A stretch of 64,000 bases of DNA from an uncultured Dehalococcoidia bacterium (GCA_951812285.1 OX638292.1:2627001-2691000); one strand, 5' to 3'. Positions 33,000 to 41,265 are shown, numbered from the stretch's first letter. Notes: a model not told the origin generated them from the sequence alone. Made by a program: numbers and translations.

Positions 33000-33612
33000 T
33001 GCGGCTTGTCGGGGTTCCTGCCTTCGCAGGAACGACGAGTTTGGGGTGGGAATGACGGTAGGTGTGTGGGGGGCGTGGCGTTGGGTGGCTGTGGGGATTC
33101 CCCGCGCCCCTGGATCCCGGCTTTCGCCGGGATGGAGGTGTGGGGGGGTTGGGGTGAGGCGACGAGGTTGATGCGGGCGCGCCCCTCGGCCCTGCCCCTC
33201 TGGATTCCTGCCTTCGCAGGAATGACGAGCTTGGGGGCGGGAATGACGGGAGGGGGAGCGGGAATGATGGGAGGTGTGTGGGGGGCGTGGAGGGGGTTGG
33301 TTGTGGGGATTCCCCGCGCCCCTGGATCCCGGCTTTCGCCGGGATGGAGGTGGAGGGGGTTGGGTGAGGCGGCGGGAGGTGATGGCGAGGGCGCCCCGTC
33401 CCGCGCCACTGGATCCCGGCTTTCGCCGGGATGGAGAGTGGGGGGGTGGGGGGTGGCGAGGTGGGGTGATGCGGGAGTGCCCCTCGGCCCTGCCCCTCTG
33501 GATTCCTGCCTTCGCAGGAATGACGAGCTTGGGGGTGGGGGACGCGAGGGTGGTTGGTTGTGGGGATTCCCCGCGCCCCTGGATCCCGGCTTTCGCCGGG
33601 ATGGAGGTGGGT
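33000..33612. repeat. Repeat cluster between glnA and SDR
   Basis: At least eight hairpins, mostly alternating CTGGATTCCTGCC..GGCAGGAATGACG (33016-33046, 33196-33230, 33496-33530) and CTGGATCCCGGCTTTCGCCGGGATGGAGG (33110-33140, 33320-33350, 33410-33436, 33576-33608). A composite unit beginning TGTGGGGATTCCCCGCGCCCC recurs three times. No gene. Confidence 0.75.
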
Positions 33613-33622
33613 GGGTGTGGGG

Positions 33623-34405
33623 TTAGACGACGGGGCTTAGGCCTCCGTCCATGTTGATGGCTACGCCTGTTATGAAGCTGGCTCGCTCTGAGGCGAGGAA
33701 GGTTACGAGGTTGGCGGCTTCTTCGGACTCGCCGACGCGGCCTAGGGGGACGTTCTTGCCCATCTCGGCGTAGCGCTCTTCGAGGGACTGGCCGTTGGGG
33801 TTGGCTTCCCAGCGGTGCTCGTGCTGGCCGGCTTTGATGAGGCCGATGAGGACGGTGTTGACGAGGATGTTGTGGGGGGCGAGCTCCTTCGACAGGGCCT
33901 TGGTGAGGGCGACGCCGGCGGCGCGGCTGACGGAGGAGGGGTAGGAACCGGCGCCGGGGGCCTTGGCGGCGAGGGCGGTCATGTTGATGATGCGGCCCCA
34001 TCGCTGTTCCTTCATGTGGGGGAGGACGCCGCGGATGGTGCGCAACCAGCCGAAGAGCTTGAGCTGCATGTCGGCGAGGAGGGCGTCGTCTGTGAGCTGG
34101 TCGAAGGGCATGGCGGAGGAGATGCCGGCGTTGTTGACGAGGACGTCGACGCCGCCCCAGGTGTCGTTGATGGTGGCGATGAGGTTGTCGACGGAATCTG
34201 AGTCGCGGAGGTCTGTGGGGATGGCGAGGACCTCGGCCTCGGTGGAGCGGCGGATGTCCTCGGCGGCGGCCTCGAGGACGTCGGGTCGGCGGGCGCAGAT
34301 GGCGACGCGGGAGCCCTCCGCGGCGAGGAGGCCGGCGGTGGCCCTGCCGATGCCCTCGCTGCCGCCGGTGACGAGGGCGACGCGGTTCTTCAGGCCGTAG
34401 TCCAT
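33623..34405 (-). CDS. SDR-family oxidoreductase
   Basis: A 260-residue classical short-chain dehydrogenase/reductase. The cofactor motif is VALVTGGSEGIGRATAG (TGxxxGxG), then VLVNNAGISSAMPF (NNAG), and the catalytic region GSYPSSVSRAAGVALTKALSKELAP. The usual YxxxK tyrosine is replaced: the segment reads Ser-Tyr-Pro-Ser-Ser-Val-Ser-Arg, with no YxxxK spacing, so activity needs checking. ATG 34405 (MDYGLKNRVALVTGG) is chosen; upstream in-frame sequence is not family-like. Confidence 0.85.
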   Translation of the reverse strand: MDYGLKNRVALVTGGSEGIGRATAGLLAAEGSRVAICARRPDVLEAAAEDIRRSTEAEVLAIPTDLRDSDSVDNLIATINDTWGGVDVLVNNAGISSAMPFDQLTDDALLADMQLKLFGWLRTIRGVLPHMKEQRWGRIINMTALAAKAPGAGSYPSSVSRAAGVALTKALSKELAPHNILVNTVLIGLIKAGQHEHRWEANPNGQSLEERYAEMGKNVPLGRVGESEEAANLVTFLASERASFITGVAINMDGGLSPVV

Positions 34406-34466
34406 GGTGATGGCTCCTTTAGTGCGGGGGTTTGTGTGTGGGGGAGTATAGCACGGGTGGGGTGGT

Positions 34467-35291
34467 CTAGCCGACGACCTCGTAGGCGCCACGGTTGTCG
34501 ACGAATCTGAGGATGTCACCGTCGCGGAGGACTTGAAGCTGCTGTCGAATCTTGTCTTGCACATGCTGGTTGTCCGGAAACTGCGCGGCGAGGCCGTCGG
34601 CGTAGGAGGCATAGAAGTCGCTCAGGGTGAATACCTTGCTGCCAGTGCTTTGCACGATGTGTCGGACGCAGATGAGGACGGCGGCGCCCCAACCGCCGCG
34701 GGCCTTCTGGTCAGTCTGCAGGAACTGATAGCGGGCCCATTCATCGCGCACGTCACTGGCGTCGCGGGCCTCGCCGGAGACCACCACAGAGACGCGTGCC
34801 TCGTCCGGGAGCTCGCCGAGCAGGATGTTGGAACCCACCCATCCGGCCCGTTCGGCCTTATCAGTGAGCGGGCTCCTCTTCTGAATCAGGGCAGGTGTGA
34901 AGAAATGACCGGGCACCAGAAAGAGGCCCTTCACATGCCAGTCGGTCGCGCTGTACTCCAAGAAGGCGTAGTGGGGTGCAGTACCCTCTTGGATTGCCTG
35001 AATCTTCTTCTCGTAGGCGGAATTCGACACCGAGCGGCCAAAGGGGCCGCTCTTGCTCTTGAGTTGGTAAGCGGCCGAGCATTCAGGACAACGAAAGTCC
35101 AAAACCGGCGCATTGGGCTTGGCGGGGATGAGTTCATAGAAGGCGCAGGCGGCGCAGTAGAGGTTGCGGGTTGCCCAGTCTTCGGTGACGCGGCGGGCGA
35201 TCTGGCTGGCGCTCTTGTAGCCACTTCCCGCGGCGGGGTCCATCTGGAGGTCTAACAACGGTGGGCTCCTGCGGTGGGCGGTGTTGGGCAA
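34467..35291 (-). CDS. DpnI-like restriction endonuclease (Dam-replacing family)
   Basis: A 274-residue protein closely resembling DpnI along its length, by comparison from memory. N-terminal TEDWATRNLYCAACAF and APVLDFRCPECSAAYQLKSKSG match the zinc cysteines (C46, C49, C68, C71) and the PD-(D/E)xK core, here D65, Q76, K78; DpnI has Glu at the second position. RAGWVGSNI keeps the Trp that in DpnI reads methyladenine (W151). The C-terminal winged helix ends with KIRQQLQVLRDGDI. DpnI cuts only methylated GATC. It is the second gene of a unit with a GATC-type methyltransferase. A shorter start at 35243 is less likely. Confidence 0.92.
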   Translation of the reverse strand: MPNTAHRRSPPLLDLQMDPAAGSGYKSASQIARRVTEDWATRNLYCAACAFYELIPAKPNAPVLDFRCPECSAAYQLKSKSGPFGRSVSNSAYEKKIQAIQEGTAPHYAFLEYSATDWHVKGLFLVPGHFFTPALIQKRSPLTDKAERAGWVGSNILLGELPDEARVSVVVSGEARDASDVRDEWARYQFLQTDQKARGGWGAAVLICVRHIVQSTGSKVFTLSDFYASYADGLAAQFPDNQHVQDKIRQQLQVLRDGDILRFVDNRGAYEVVG

Positions 35292-35318
35292 ATTGCCTTG
35301 TCGGCGGCAGGGTGCACG

Positions 35319-36149
35319 TTAGACGTTTCCTGTTGGGCTGGCAACCGGCAGTTTCAGGGGCAGAGCACTAAGCCGCCTTATCCCTGTGTCCACGTAAGAC
35401 GGGTCTCGCTCAATGCCGAGGAAGCGGCGACCGTTCATCAGGGCGGCCACGCCCGTGGCGGCGGTGCCGGCGAACGGGTCAAGCACGACGTCGCCTGGAT
35501 TGGTGCTGGCGCGAATGCAGCGGTCAATTAGGGCGACGGGCTTCTGGGTGGGGTGCCTGCCCATGCGCTTTTCAGCGGGACCGGCGGCGGGGAATCGCCA
35601 GACGGACTTCATCTGCTTGCCGCCGTTCTCCGCCTTCATTTCCGTGTAGTTGAAGGTGTACCTCTGCCTGCTGCCCCTTGGGGCCTTCGTGGCCCATAGG
35701 AGGACCTCTGTCGAGTGGGTAAAGCAGCGCGCACCTAGGTTGGGGGGCGGGTTGGGTTTCTCCCAAATGATGTCATTGAGGATTCGGAAGCCAAGCTGAC
35801 GCATGGCCATGCCGACGCTGAGGTAGACGTGCAGAGTGCCTGTGACCCAGATTGTGCCGGCAGGCCGGAGGGCACGCCAGCACGCTTCAAGCCACCTGAG
35901 GTTGAAGGCGTGGTCCTCCGCTATCCCCTTGCTAACGTCCCAACTCCCCTTGTTGACTGAAACTCGCCTTCCGCCGACGTTTGTGGCTCCGTCGTTAGAG
36001 AGGAAATAGGGCGGGTCTGTCCAGATGCAGTCGACAGACTCGGGGCGGATCTTGGCCATGAGCTCGAGTGCGTCGCCTTGATATAGGGCGGAGCGCCCGT
36101 CTCCAGATTGCCAAGTGGCTGGCCCCAAACCATAGTCAGCTACCGACAT
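35319..36149 (-). CDS. DpnA/MboI-type DNA adenine methyltransferase (beta class)
   Basis: A 276-residue N6-adenine methyltransferase. The catalytic motif IV DPPYFL (45-50) precedes the SAM motif I DPFAGTAATG (224-233), which is the beta-class order. HPTQKP (199-204) is motif X. The stretch GGRRVSVNKGSWD, GTLHVYLSVGMAMRQLGF and NPPPNLGARCFTHSTEVLLWATK is very like the DpnA (M2.DpnII) subgroup that modifies GATC. It precedes the DpnI-like gene by 27 bp on the same strand, so they form an operon. Whether it really modifies GATC cannot be decided from sequence alone. Confidence 0.93.
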   Translation of the reverse strand: MSVADYGLGPATWQSGDGRSALYQGDALELMAKIRPESVDCIWTDPPYFLSNDGATNVGGRRVSVNKGSWDVSKGIAEDHAFNLRWLEACWRALRPAGTIWVTGTLHVYLSVGMAMRQLGFRILNDIIWEKPNPPPNLGARCFTHSTEVLLWATKAPRGSRQRYTFNYTEMKAENGGKQMKSVWRFPAAGPAEKRMGRHPTQKPVALIDRCIRASTNPGDVVLDPFAGTAATGVAALMNGRRFLGIERDPSYVDTGIRRLSALPLKLPVASPTGNV

Positions 36150-36170
36150 GACCGCCTTTACTTGAATGGC

Positions 36171-36226
36171 GATCGATCCTTGATCACTTGGGGCTAGAGA
36201 TCAAGGGGTTGTGATCTCGATCACAA
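36171..36226 (-). promoter_or_regulatory. GATC-rich palindromic control region of the restriction unit
   Basis: Six GATC sites fall in 52 bp (36171, 36175, 36182, 36199, 36213, 36219). They form two inverted repeats: CCTTGATC/GATCAAGG (36178-36185 and 36199-36206) and TTGTGATC-TC-GATCACAA (36209-36226). The latter contains TGTGA-N6-TCACA, the CRP consensus. The region lies 22-77 bp upstream of the methyltransferase start codon and is the likely regulatory target of this operon. Confidence 0.7.
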
Positions 36227-36242
36227 GCGAAGTTTTTGGGAG

Positions 36243-36275
36243 GCCCTTCGACAGGGTCTGGGGGAACGGGTGGGC
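36243..36275. repeat. CCTTCGACAGGGTCTGGGGG-type repeat
   Basis: A diverged copy of the CCCTTCGACAGGCTCAGGGCGAACGG family upstream of the restriction unit. Confidence 0.5.
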
Positions 36276-36279
36276 GGGG

Positions 36280-36310
36280 CTCTCGCGTGGGTGGGCGTCG
36301 TGTGGGACAA
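36280..36310 (+). repeat. 31-bp direct repeat, copy 1
   Basis: Identical over 31 bp to 36861-36891. The two copies bracket the retropepsin-like gene. Confidence 0.85.
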
Positions 36311-36376
36311 GAGGGGTATGAATAGCGGCGGCAGTGGCGGTGGGTGGGGAGAGCGGGGGGCGCCTGGCCCTGACGG

Positions 36377-36769
36377 TTAGTGGGTTGGGGTGCCTTCCAC
36401 GATTCCTGGTTGCATGCCGACGAGGAGCAGCCGGGCGGGGACGAGACGGTGTTCGTTGGTGTCGGCGACGAGGCCGAAGCTTTGCAGGGTTACCGCGCCG
36501 AGCAGGAACACGTCGTCGTCGCCAAATACGACGGGGGTTGTGCGTTCCCGGCCGTCGATCTTGAAACGGGCTTCGCCGACCGAATAGACACGAATCTCAC
36601 CGTTGGCGAGCATGAACTCGTTTTGCTCCACGGGCTCAAGCCCGAGGCTGGTCAAGAGGGATGCGGGCATCACGGAAAAGCCCGCGCCCGTGTCCACTAC
36701 AGGTTCGATGGATGCGGCGGCGCCACCCGAAGGGTTGGAGATTTCCACCGGCACGGTAAACATGCCCAT
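36377..36769 (-). CDS. Retropepsin-like aspartic protease domain protein
   Basis: A 130-residue single-domain protein of the clan AA aspartyl-protease fold. The active-site motif is IEPVVDTGAGFSVMPASLL (Asp-Thr-Gly near residue 28), followed by flap-like strands and the second signature VFLLGAVTLQSFGLVADTNEHRLVPA. These proteins act as dimers, one DTG per subunit. A soluble cytoplasmic protein without signal peptide. Bracketed by a 31-bp direct repeat, so it may be a recently inserted or duplicated segment. Confidence 0.82.
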   Translation of the reverse strand: MGMFTVPVEISNPSGGAAASIEPVVDTGAGFSVMPASLLTSLGLEPVEQNEFMLANGEIRVYSVGEARFKIDGRERTTPVVFGDDDVFLLGAVTLQSFGLVADTNEHRLVPARLLLVGMQPGIVEGTPTH

Positions 36770-36860
36770 CTGCCACTCCCTTCTGAAGATTCACGCGGCA
36801 TCGCCACCGTATGTTTCACCGTAGACACGCTATGAGCGCCTGTCAACCTCCGCGGCGGGC

Positions 36861-36891
36861 CTCTCGCGTGGGTGGGCGTCGTGTGGGACAA
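36861..36891 (+). repeat. 31-bp direct repeat, copy 2
   Basis: Second copy, 581 bp after the first and immediately upstream of the ABC ATPase start (ATG 36902). Confidence 0.85.
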
Positions 36892-36901
36892 TGTGGGGGT
36901 T

Positions 36902-37891
36902 ATGACTACTGCAGAGCGTGGCGCTGGGTTGTTGGAGGTCCGGGAGTTGCAGGTGCATTACCCGGTCAACTCCGGGCTGTTTCAGAAGCAGGTTGGGGCT
37001 GTTAAGGCCGTCGACAATGTTAGCTTCTCGATTGCCAGGGGGGAGACGCTGGGGCTGGTCGGGGAGAGCGGGTGCGGGAAGACGAGCATGGCTCGGAGCA
37101 TCGTGCAGCTTGTGAAGCCGACCAAGGGGCAGATCCTCTTCGACGGGCACGATCTGATCAAGCTGAAGGGCGGCGCGATGCGGGCGATGTACCGCCGCGT
37201 GCAGTTCATCTTCCAGGACCCGTACGGGTCGCTGGACCCACGGATGACGGCGGGGGACATCATCGGCGAGCCGCTGCAGGTGCACAAGCTGACGAAGGGG
37301 CGGGACGCGTACCGGGCGCGCATCGGGGAGCTGCTGTCGCTGGTCGGGCTGAACCCGTACATGGCGGGGCGGTACCCGCACGAGTTCAGCGGGGGGCAGC
37401 GGCAGCGGATCGGGATCGCTCGGGCGCTGGCGGTGGAGCCGGAGCTGCTGGTATGCGACGAGCCGGTGTCGGCGCTGGACGTGTCGGTGCAGGCGCAGAT
37501 CATCAACCTGCTGGAGGACCTGCAGCAGCGGTTCGGGCTGACGTACCTGTTCATTGCGCACGACCTGTCGCTGGTGCGGCACATCAGCCACCGGGTGGCG
37601 GTGATGTACCTGGGGAAGCTGGTGGAGGTGGCGGAGAGCGAGGAGCTGTTCAGCAACCCGCTGCACCCGTACACGCAGGCGCTGATGTCCGCGATCCCGC
37701 TGCCGGACCCGATAGAGGAGGCGACGCGGGCGCGTGTGGTGCTGCCGGGGGAGCCTCCGAGCCCGGCGAATCCGCCGGCGGGGTGCGTGTTCCACCCGAG
37801 GTGCCCGATCGCGATCGACGAGTGCTCGGCGGGGGAGCCGGAGCTGCGGGAGGTTGTGCCGGGGCACTGGGTGGCGTGTATTCGGGCGTAG
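36902..37891 (+). CDS. Oligopeptide/dipeptide ABC transporter ATP-binding protein (OppF/DppF type)
   Basis: A 329-residue ABC ATPase. Walker A is [11 protein letters not shown] (near residue 50), the Q-loop region is [14 protein letters not shown], the signature is [15 protein letters not shown], and Walker B is [12 protein letters not shown]. The C-terminal [14 protein letters not shown] is the oligo/dipeptide extension. No permease or binding-protein genes are adjacent, so its partners lie elsewhere. ATG 36902 is chosen over 36872 because the family begins there. Confidence 0.93.
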   Translation: MTTAERGAGLLEVRELQVHYPVNSGLFQKQVGAVKAVDNVSFSIARGETLGLVGESGCGKTSMARSIVQLVKPTKGQILFDGHDLIKLKGGAMRAMYRRVQFIFQDPYGSLDPRMTAGDIIGEPLQVHKLTKGRDAYRARIGELLSLVGLNPYMAGRYPHEFSGGQRQRIGIARALAVEPELLVCDEPVSALDVSVQAQIINLLEDLQQRFGLTYLFIAHDLSLVRHISHRVAVMYLGKLVEVAESEELFSNPLHPYTQALMSAIPLPDPIEEATRARVVLPGEPPSPANPPAGCVFHPRCPIAIDECSAGEPELREVVPGHWVACIRA

Positions 37892-38440
37892 GGGGGGCTT
37901 CCCCATCCCCGTATCGAGTACGGGGCAGGCTCTTCGAGAGCCTCAGGGCGAACGGCCCCGCCCCCCGCCCCTCTGGATTCCTGCCTTCGCAGGAATGACG
38001 ACGGAAGGGGTCGGTTCCACTACTGCGTTGCCGGAAGGCACTCCCCACGCCCCTGGATTCCTGCCTGCGCAGGAATGACGATTGAAGGGGCCTGTGCCTT
38101 CACTGTGTTGCCGGAGGGCATTCCTCGCGCCCCTGGATCCCGGCCCCGTATCGGGGTACGGGGCATGCTTTCGCCGGGATGGAGATATCGGGAATGGGTT
38201 GGGTACCTGAGTGGGCTCATGTGGGACGGCCTGCCTTCCGCCGCCCCTCTGGATTCCCGCTCTCGCGGGAACGACGGTAGGGGGCGGGAATGCGGCGAAG
38301 GTTGTTGGGGCGAATGGCCCCTCCGTCCCACCCCTCTGGATTCCCCGCCCCCGTATCGGAGTACGGGGCAAGCTTCGCGGGGGCAGGCTCTGCCTGCTCA
38401 GGAATGACGCGCGACGTGATTGGATTTCCCCACGGATTTG
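37892..38440. repeat. Repeat cluster after the ABC gene
   Basis: No gene. Contains a CCCCGTATCGAGTACGGGG module next to GGCTCTTCGAGAGCC (37910-37935), CTCTGGATTCCTGCC..GCAGGAATGACG hairpins (37970-38000, 38051-38081), a nested CTGGATCCCGGCCCCGTATCGGGGTACGGGG hairpin (38132-38182), a CTGGATTCCCGCTCTCGCGGGAACGACGG hairpin (38250-38277), and a nested GGATTCCCC..GGAATGACG composite (38336-38410). Confidence 0.75.
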
Positions 38441-38505
38441 CCGCATTGAGCGCATGTTCTGGTATGCTGTTGGCGGCTTGAGAAGTATCGGGAGGAATAT
38501 CGACG

Positions 38506-38850
38506 ATGGCGAGCTACATCCTGCTCCTTACCCTGACGCCGGAGGGGCGGGAGAAGATGATGCGCGATCCGGGCACTGTGCACGAGGCGCAGGATGCCAT
38601 CAGGGTGCCGCAGACGTATGTGCTGGGGCAGTACGCGGTGCTGGGGCAGTATGACTTCATCTACATTGTCGAGGCGCCGGACAACGACGCCGTGGCGCGG
38701 TTCTCGCTGGAGCTGGGCGTGACGGCGGGGGTGCACGTGGTGACGATGCCGGCGATTCCGCTGGCGCGGTTCGAGTCGCCTCGGCGGCCGGACGGGGACG
38801 TGGCGCTGGAGGAGCTGAATTTGACGCTGCCGGGGCAGGGGGTTATTTGA
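38506..38850 (+). CDS. GYD-domain protein
   Basis: A 114-residue alpha/beta ferredoxin-like protein of the GYD family (PF08734). Visible are SYILLLTLTPEGREKM, VLGQYDFIYIVEAPDNDAVARFSLELG and GVHVVTMPAIPLARFE, the family pattern (GQYDFI replaces the GxYD that names it). A function for the family is not established. SD CGGGAGGA lies 8 bp upstream. It is followed by a strong terminator. Confidence 0.85.
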   Translation: MASYILLLTLTPEGREKMMRDPGTVHEAQDAIRVPQTYVLGQYAVLGQYDFIYIVEAPDNDAVARFSLELGVTAGVHVVTMPAIPLARFESPRRPDGDVALEELNLTLPGQGVI

Positions 38851-38877
38851 CGGGCTGGGGGCGTCGTGTGCCTTGAG

Positions 38878-38903
38878 GCCTTTGACGGGCTCAGGGCGAG
38901 CGG
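38878..38903. repeat. CCTTTGACGGGCTCAGGGCG-type repeat
   Basis: A single copy between the GYD gene and its terminator. Confidence 0.5.
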
Positions 38904-38925
38904 ATGCGTGGTTTGGATAGAGTAG

Positions 38926-38958
38926 AAGGGGCGCCATAGTGGCGCCCCTTTCGTCTTC
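38926..38958 (+). terminator. Rho-independent terminator after the GYD gene
   Basis: AAGGGGCGCCA (38926-38936) pairs with TGGCGCCCCTT (38940-38950), loop TAG, followed by TCGTCTTCTT. Confidence 0.8.
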
Positions 38959-39029
38959 TTCGGTGCAGTACTCGGTTATTCTCAGGGTGAACGGCCCCGC
39001 ACTGCGCCTTATTTGAGAGCCCTGGGACA

Positions 39030-39480
39030 TGCTACGACTTCCTTCGGGGTGAACGGCCGCCCTGCCCCGCCCCTCTGGATTCCCCCGCCCCCGTATCGGA
39101 GTACGGGGCAAGCTTCGCGGGGGCAGGCTCTGCCTGGGCAGGAATGACGCGGAGTTGGAGGGTGGGCCTTGCGCGTTGTTCCGTTTGGCAGCCCCCCTCG
39201 CCCGCCCCGTCCGCCCCGCACCCCTGGATCCCGGCTTTCGCCGGGATCCAGGGTGGGAGGGGTGGGGCGCTTTCGAGATTGTGCGGTGTGGACGGCCCGC
39301 CCTGCCCCGCCCCTCTGGATTCCTGCCTGCGCAGGAATGACGCGGAGTTGAGCGGGGGATTCGGGAATTGCGCCTGTGGGAGTCCCCACGGCCTCACCGC
39401 CCCTCGCCCCGCCCCTGGATCCCGGCTTTCGCCGGGATGGAGAGTAGGGGGCCGGAATGGAGAGTGGGGGGCCGGGATGG
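39030..39480. repeat. Repeat cluster
   Basis: No gene. Holds a nested GGATTCCCCC..GGAATGACG composite (39067-39150), a CTGGATCCCGGCTTTCGCCGGGATCCAGG hairpin (39221-39252), a CTGGATTCCTGCCTGCGCAGGAATGACG hairpin (39312-39342), a CTGGATCCCGGCTTTCGCCGGG hairpin (39414-39440), and a short tandem of GGAGAGTGGGGGGCC(G) before the SDR terminator. Confidence 0.7.
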
Positions 39481-39487
39481 AGCATGC

Positions 39488-39517
39488 AAGAGGGGCGCCG
39501 GTTGGGCGCCCCTCTTT
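39488..39517. terminator. Bidirectional hairpin terminator
   Basis: AAGAGGGGCGCC (39488-39499) and GGCGCCCCTCTT (39505-39516), 12 bp, loop of 5. Reading + the next bases are TGTTGTTGC. Reading - it lies 22 bp after the SDR stop. Confidence 0.75.
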
Positions 39518-39538
39518 GTTGTTGCTGGTGGGTGGGGG

Positions 39539-40459
39539 TTACATGCGGCCGGCGGCTTGGAGGGCTGCTATGTCTTCTGCGACGCCCCAGGTCTCGAAGC
39601 CGCCGTAGCCGTTTTCCTGGTTCCAGTCCATGGCGGCGATCCAGCGGCCGGTGATGCCCTCGGCGTCCTGCTCTGCGAGGTGGAGGGCGAGGGGGACGAC
39701 GTTGTCGGCGCGGACGCGTCGGGGGATGAAGGTGGAGCCGGTGGGGCTCATGCGCTGGCGGATGGCGTTTCGGACGGCCTCCTGCTCGTCGGAGCCGGTG
39801 GTGGCGGTGTGGCCGGGGAGGAGGACGTTGACGGCGATGTTGGTGCCGCGGAGCTCCTCTGCGAGGTAGAGGCACATGGCGCCGAGGGCCATCTTGGCGG
39901 GCTGGTAGGGGCCCTCCCGGCTGAGGCCGAAGCGGAGGCCGGGGCGGGCGTTCTCGTCGGCGGTGGCGGCAGGGTGGGCGTTGAGGATCTGGCCGGAGGC
40001 GGAGGTGATGATGCTGCCGCGGCCCTTCTCCAGCATGGGCTCAATGAAGCGCTTGATGACGCGGAGGTTGCCGAAGACGTGGGTGTCGAACATGCGCTGC
40101 CAGTCGTTGACCTCGGTCTCGAGGACTGTGACGCTGCCGTGGGTCTCGTGGTAGAGGTCGCGCTGGCGGGTGCCGCCGTTGCAGATGAGGACGTCGACGG
40201 TGCCGAACTTGTCGATGGTCTCGCGGTAGACCTGGTCGACGTGGGCCTGGACGGTGACGTCCATGACGGTGGCATGGACGTTGGGGTTGTCCTTGACCTC
40301 GGCGTAGAAGTCCTCGGTGTCGTTGGAGTAGCCGGATGGGACCCAGGAGAGGTCGGTGGCGACTACTTTGGCGCCCTCGCGGATGAAGCCGCGGACCATT
40401 TCGCGGCCCATGCCGCGTGCGCCGCCGGTGATGACGACGACCTTGCCTTCGACTGACAT
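39539..40459 (-). CDS. SDR-family oxidoreductase
   Basis: A 306-residue short-chain dehydrogenase. Cofactor motif VVVITGGARGMGREMVRG, NNAG-equivalent LICNGGTRQR, then GSIITSASGQILN and GPYQPAKMALGAMCLYLAEEL (YxxxK: Tyr-Gln-Pro-Ala-Lys). It is longer than the usual 250 residues because of an insert near residue 165 (HPAATADENARPGLRFG). Substrate unknown. The start codon 40459 is followed by the family start MSVEGKVVVITGG. Confidence 0.9.
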   Translation of the reverse strand: MSVEGKVVVITGGARGMGREMVRGFIREGAKVVATDLSWVPSGYSNDTEDFYAEVKDNPNVHATVMDVTVQAHVDQVYRETIDKFGTVDVLICNGGTRQRDLYHETHGSVTVLETEVNDWQRMFDTHVFGNLRVIKRFIEPMLEKGRGSIITSASGQILNAHPAATADENARPGLRFGLSREGPYQPAKMALGAMCLYLAEELRGTNIAVNVLLPGHTATTGSDEQEAVRNAIRQRMSPTGSTFIPRRVRADNVVPLALHLAEQDAEGITGRWIAAMDWNQENGYGGFETWGVAEDIAALQAAGRM

Positions 40460-40514
40460 TGTGTTCCTCCTCTGGTGTTTTGGGTGCTGGGGGGCGCTCT
40501 TGGGCCTTCGCGCC

Positions 40515-40862
40515 TCGCCCTTGCCCCTCTGGGTTCCCGCTTTCGCGGGAATGACGCGGAGGGGGCCTGTGCCTCTACCGGGTCACTGGAAGGCATTCCC
40601 CGCTCCCCTGGATCCCGGCTTTCGCCGGGATGGAGGCGAGGGGGGTGTGCCCCTTTAACAGGCTCAGGGCGAACTGCCTCCCCTTCCCGCCCCTCTGGGT
40701 TCCCGCTTTCGCGGGAATGACGGAGGGGGGCGGGAACGACGGTGGCGGTGGCGGTGGCCTTCGGCGGGCGGTTCGCGAACCGCCCCTACGGTAAGTTGCG
40801 CCTGTCCGTCGGGGTTCCCCCGCCTCCGCGGGGGCAGGCTCTGCCTGCGCAGGAACGACGAG
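40515..40862. repeat. Repeat cluster between SDR and VOC genes
   Basis: CTGGGTTCCCGCTTTCGCGGGAATGACG hairpins at about 40527-40556 and 40692-40722, a CTGGATCCCGGCTTTCGCCGGGATGGAGG hairpin (40607-40636), a GGCGGGCGGTTCGCGAACCGCCCC palindrome (40766-40791), and a CGCGGGGGCAGGCTCTGCC composite (40818-40862). No gene. Confidence 0.7.
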
Positions 40863-40875
40863 ACGTGGATGCTCG

Positions 40876-41265
40876 CTACCTGGCTGGGCCTGGGTCGTCT
40901 ACGTAGGTGTGGGTGATGACTTCCCAGAGGTGCTTGTCTAGGTCCTGGAAGTAGAAGCCGCGGCCCGTGTGGCGGTGGTTGATTTCCATGTCCTGGTGGG
41001 AGCGGGGGCCGCTGCCGTAGGGGATGCCCTCGGCCTGGACGCGGGCGAGTATGGCGTCGAACTCCTCGTCGGAGGCGAGGAGGGCGTAGTGGCGGGCGTC
41101 GAAGTCGTCCTTGTTGTCCCAGTCGAAGCTGAGGGTGTCGTTGATCTTCAGGGGGGCGAAGTGGCCCCACTGGCCCGTGTACTCGACGCCGAGCATCTTC
41201 GACATGAATTGCACCCCGGCTATCTTGTCCTTCGACGGTACGATTGTGTGGTCCAGACTCAACAT
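40876..41265 (-). CDS. VOC-family (glyoxalase/dioxygenase-like) protein
   Basis: A 129-residue vicinal oxygen chelate protein: LSLDHTIVPSKDKIAGVQFMSKMLG (first metal His), FDARHYALLASDEEFDAILARV, and RGFYFQDLDKHLWEVITHTY with the last metal Glu. The typical paired beta-alpha-beta-beta-beta units are present. Members include glyoxalases, fosfomycin-resistance enzymes and extradiol dioxygenases; the reaction here is not evident. Confidence 0.85.
   Translation of the reverse strand: MLSLDHTIVPSKDKIAGVQFMSKMLGVEYTGQWGHFAPLKINDTLSFDWDNKDDFDARHYALLASDEEFDAILARVQAEGIPYGSGPRSHQDMEINHRHTGRGFYFQDLDKHLWEVITHTYVDDPGPAR

Noticed and set aside
32826..34001. A 391-residue Pro/Arg-rich frame
   Set aside because: It is made of the dispersed hairpin repeats read through and overlaps the SDR gene.
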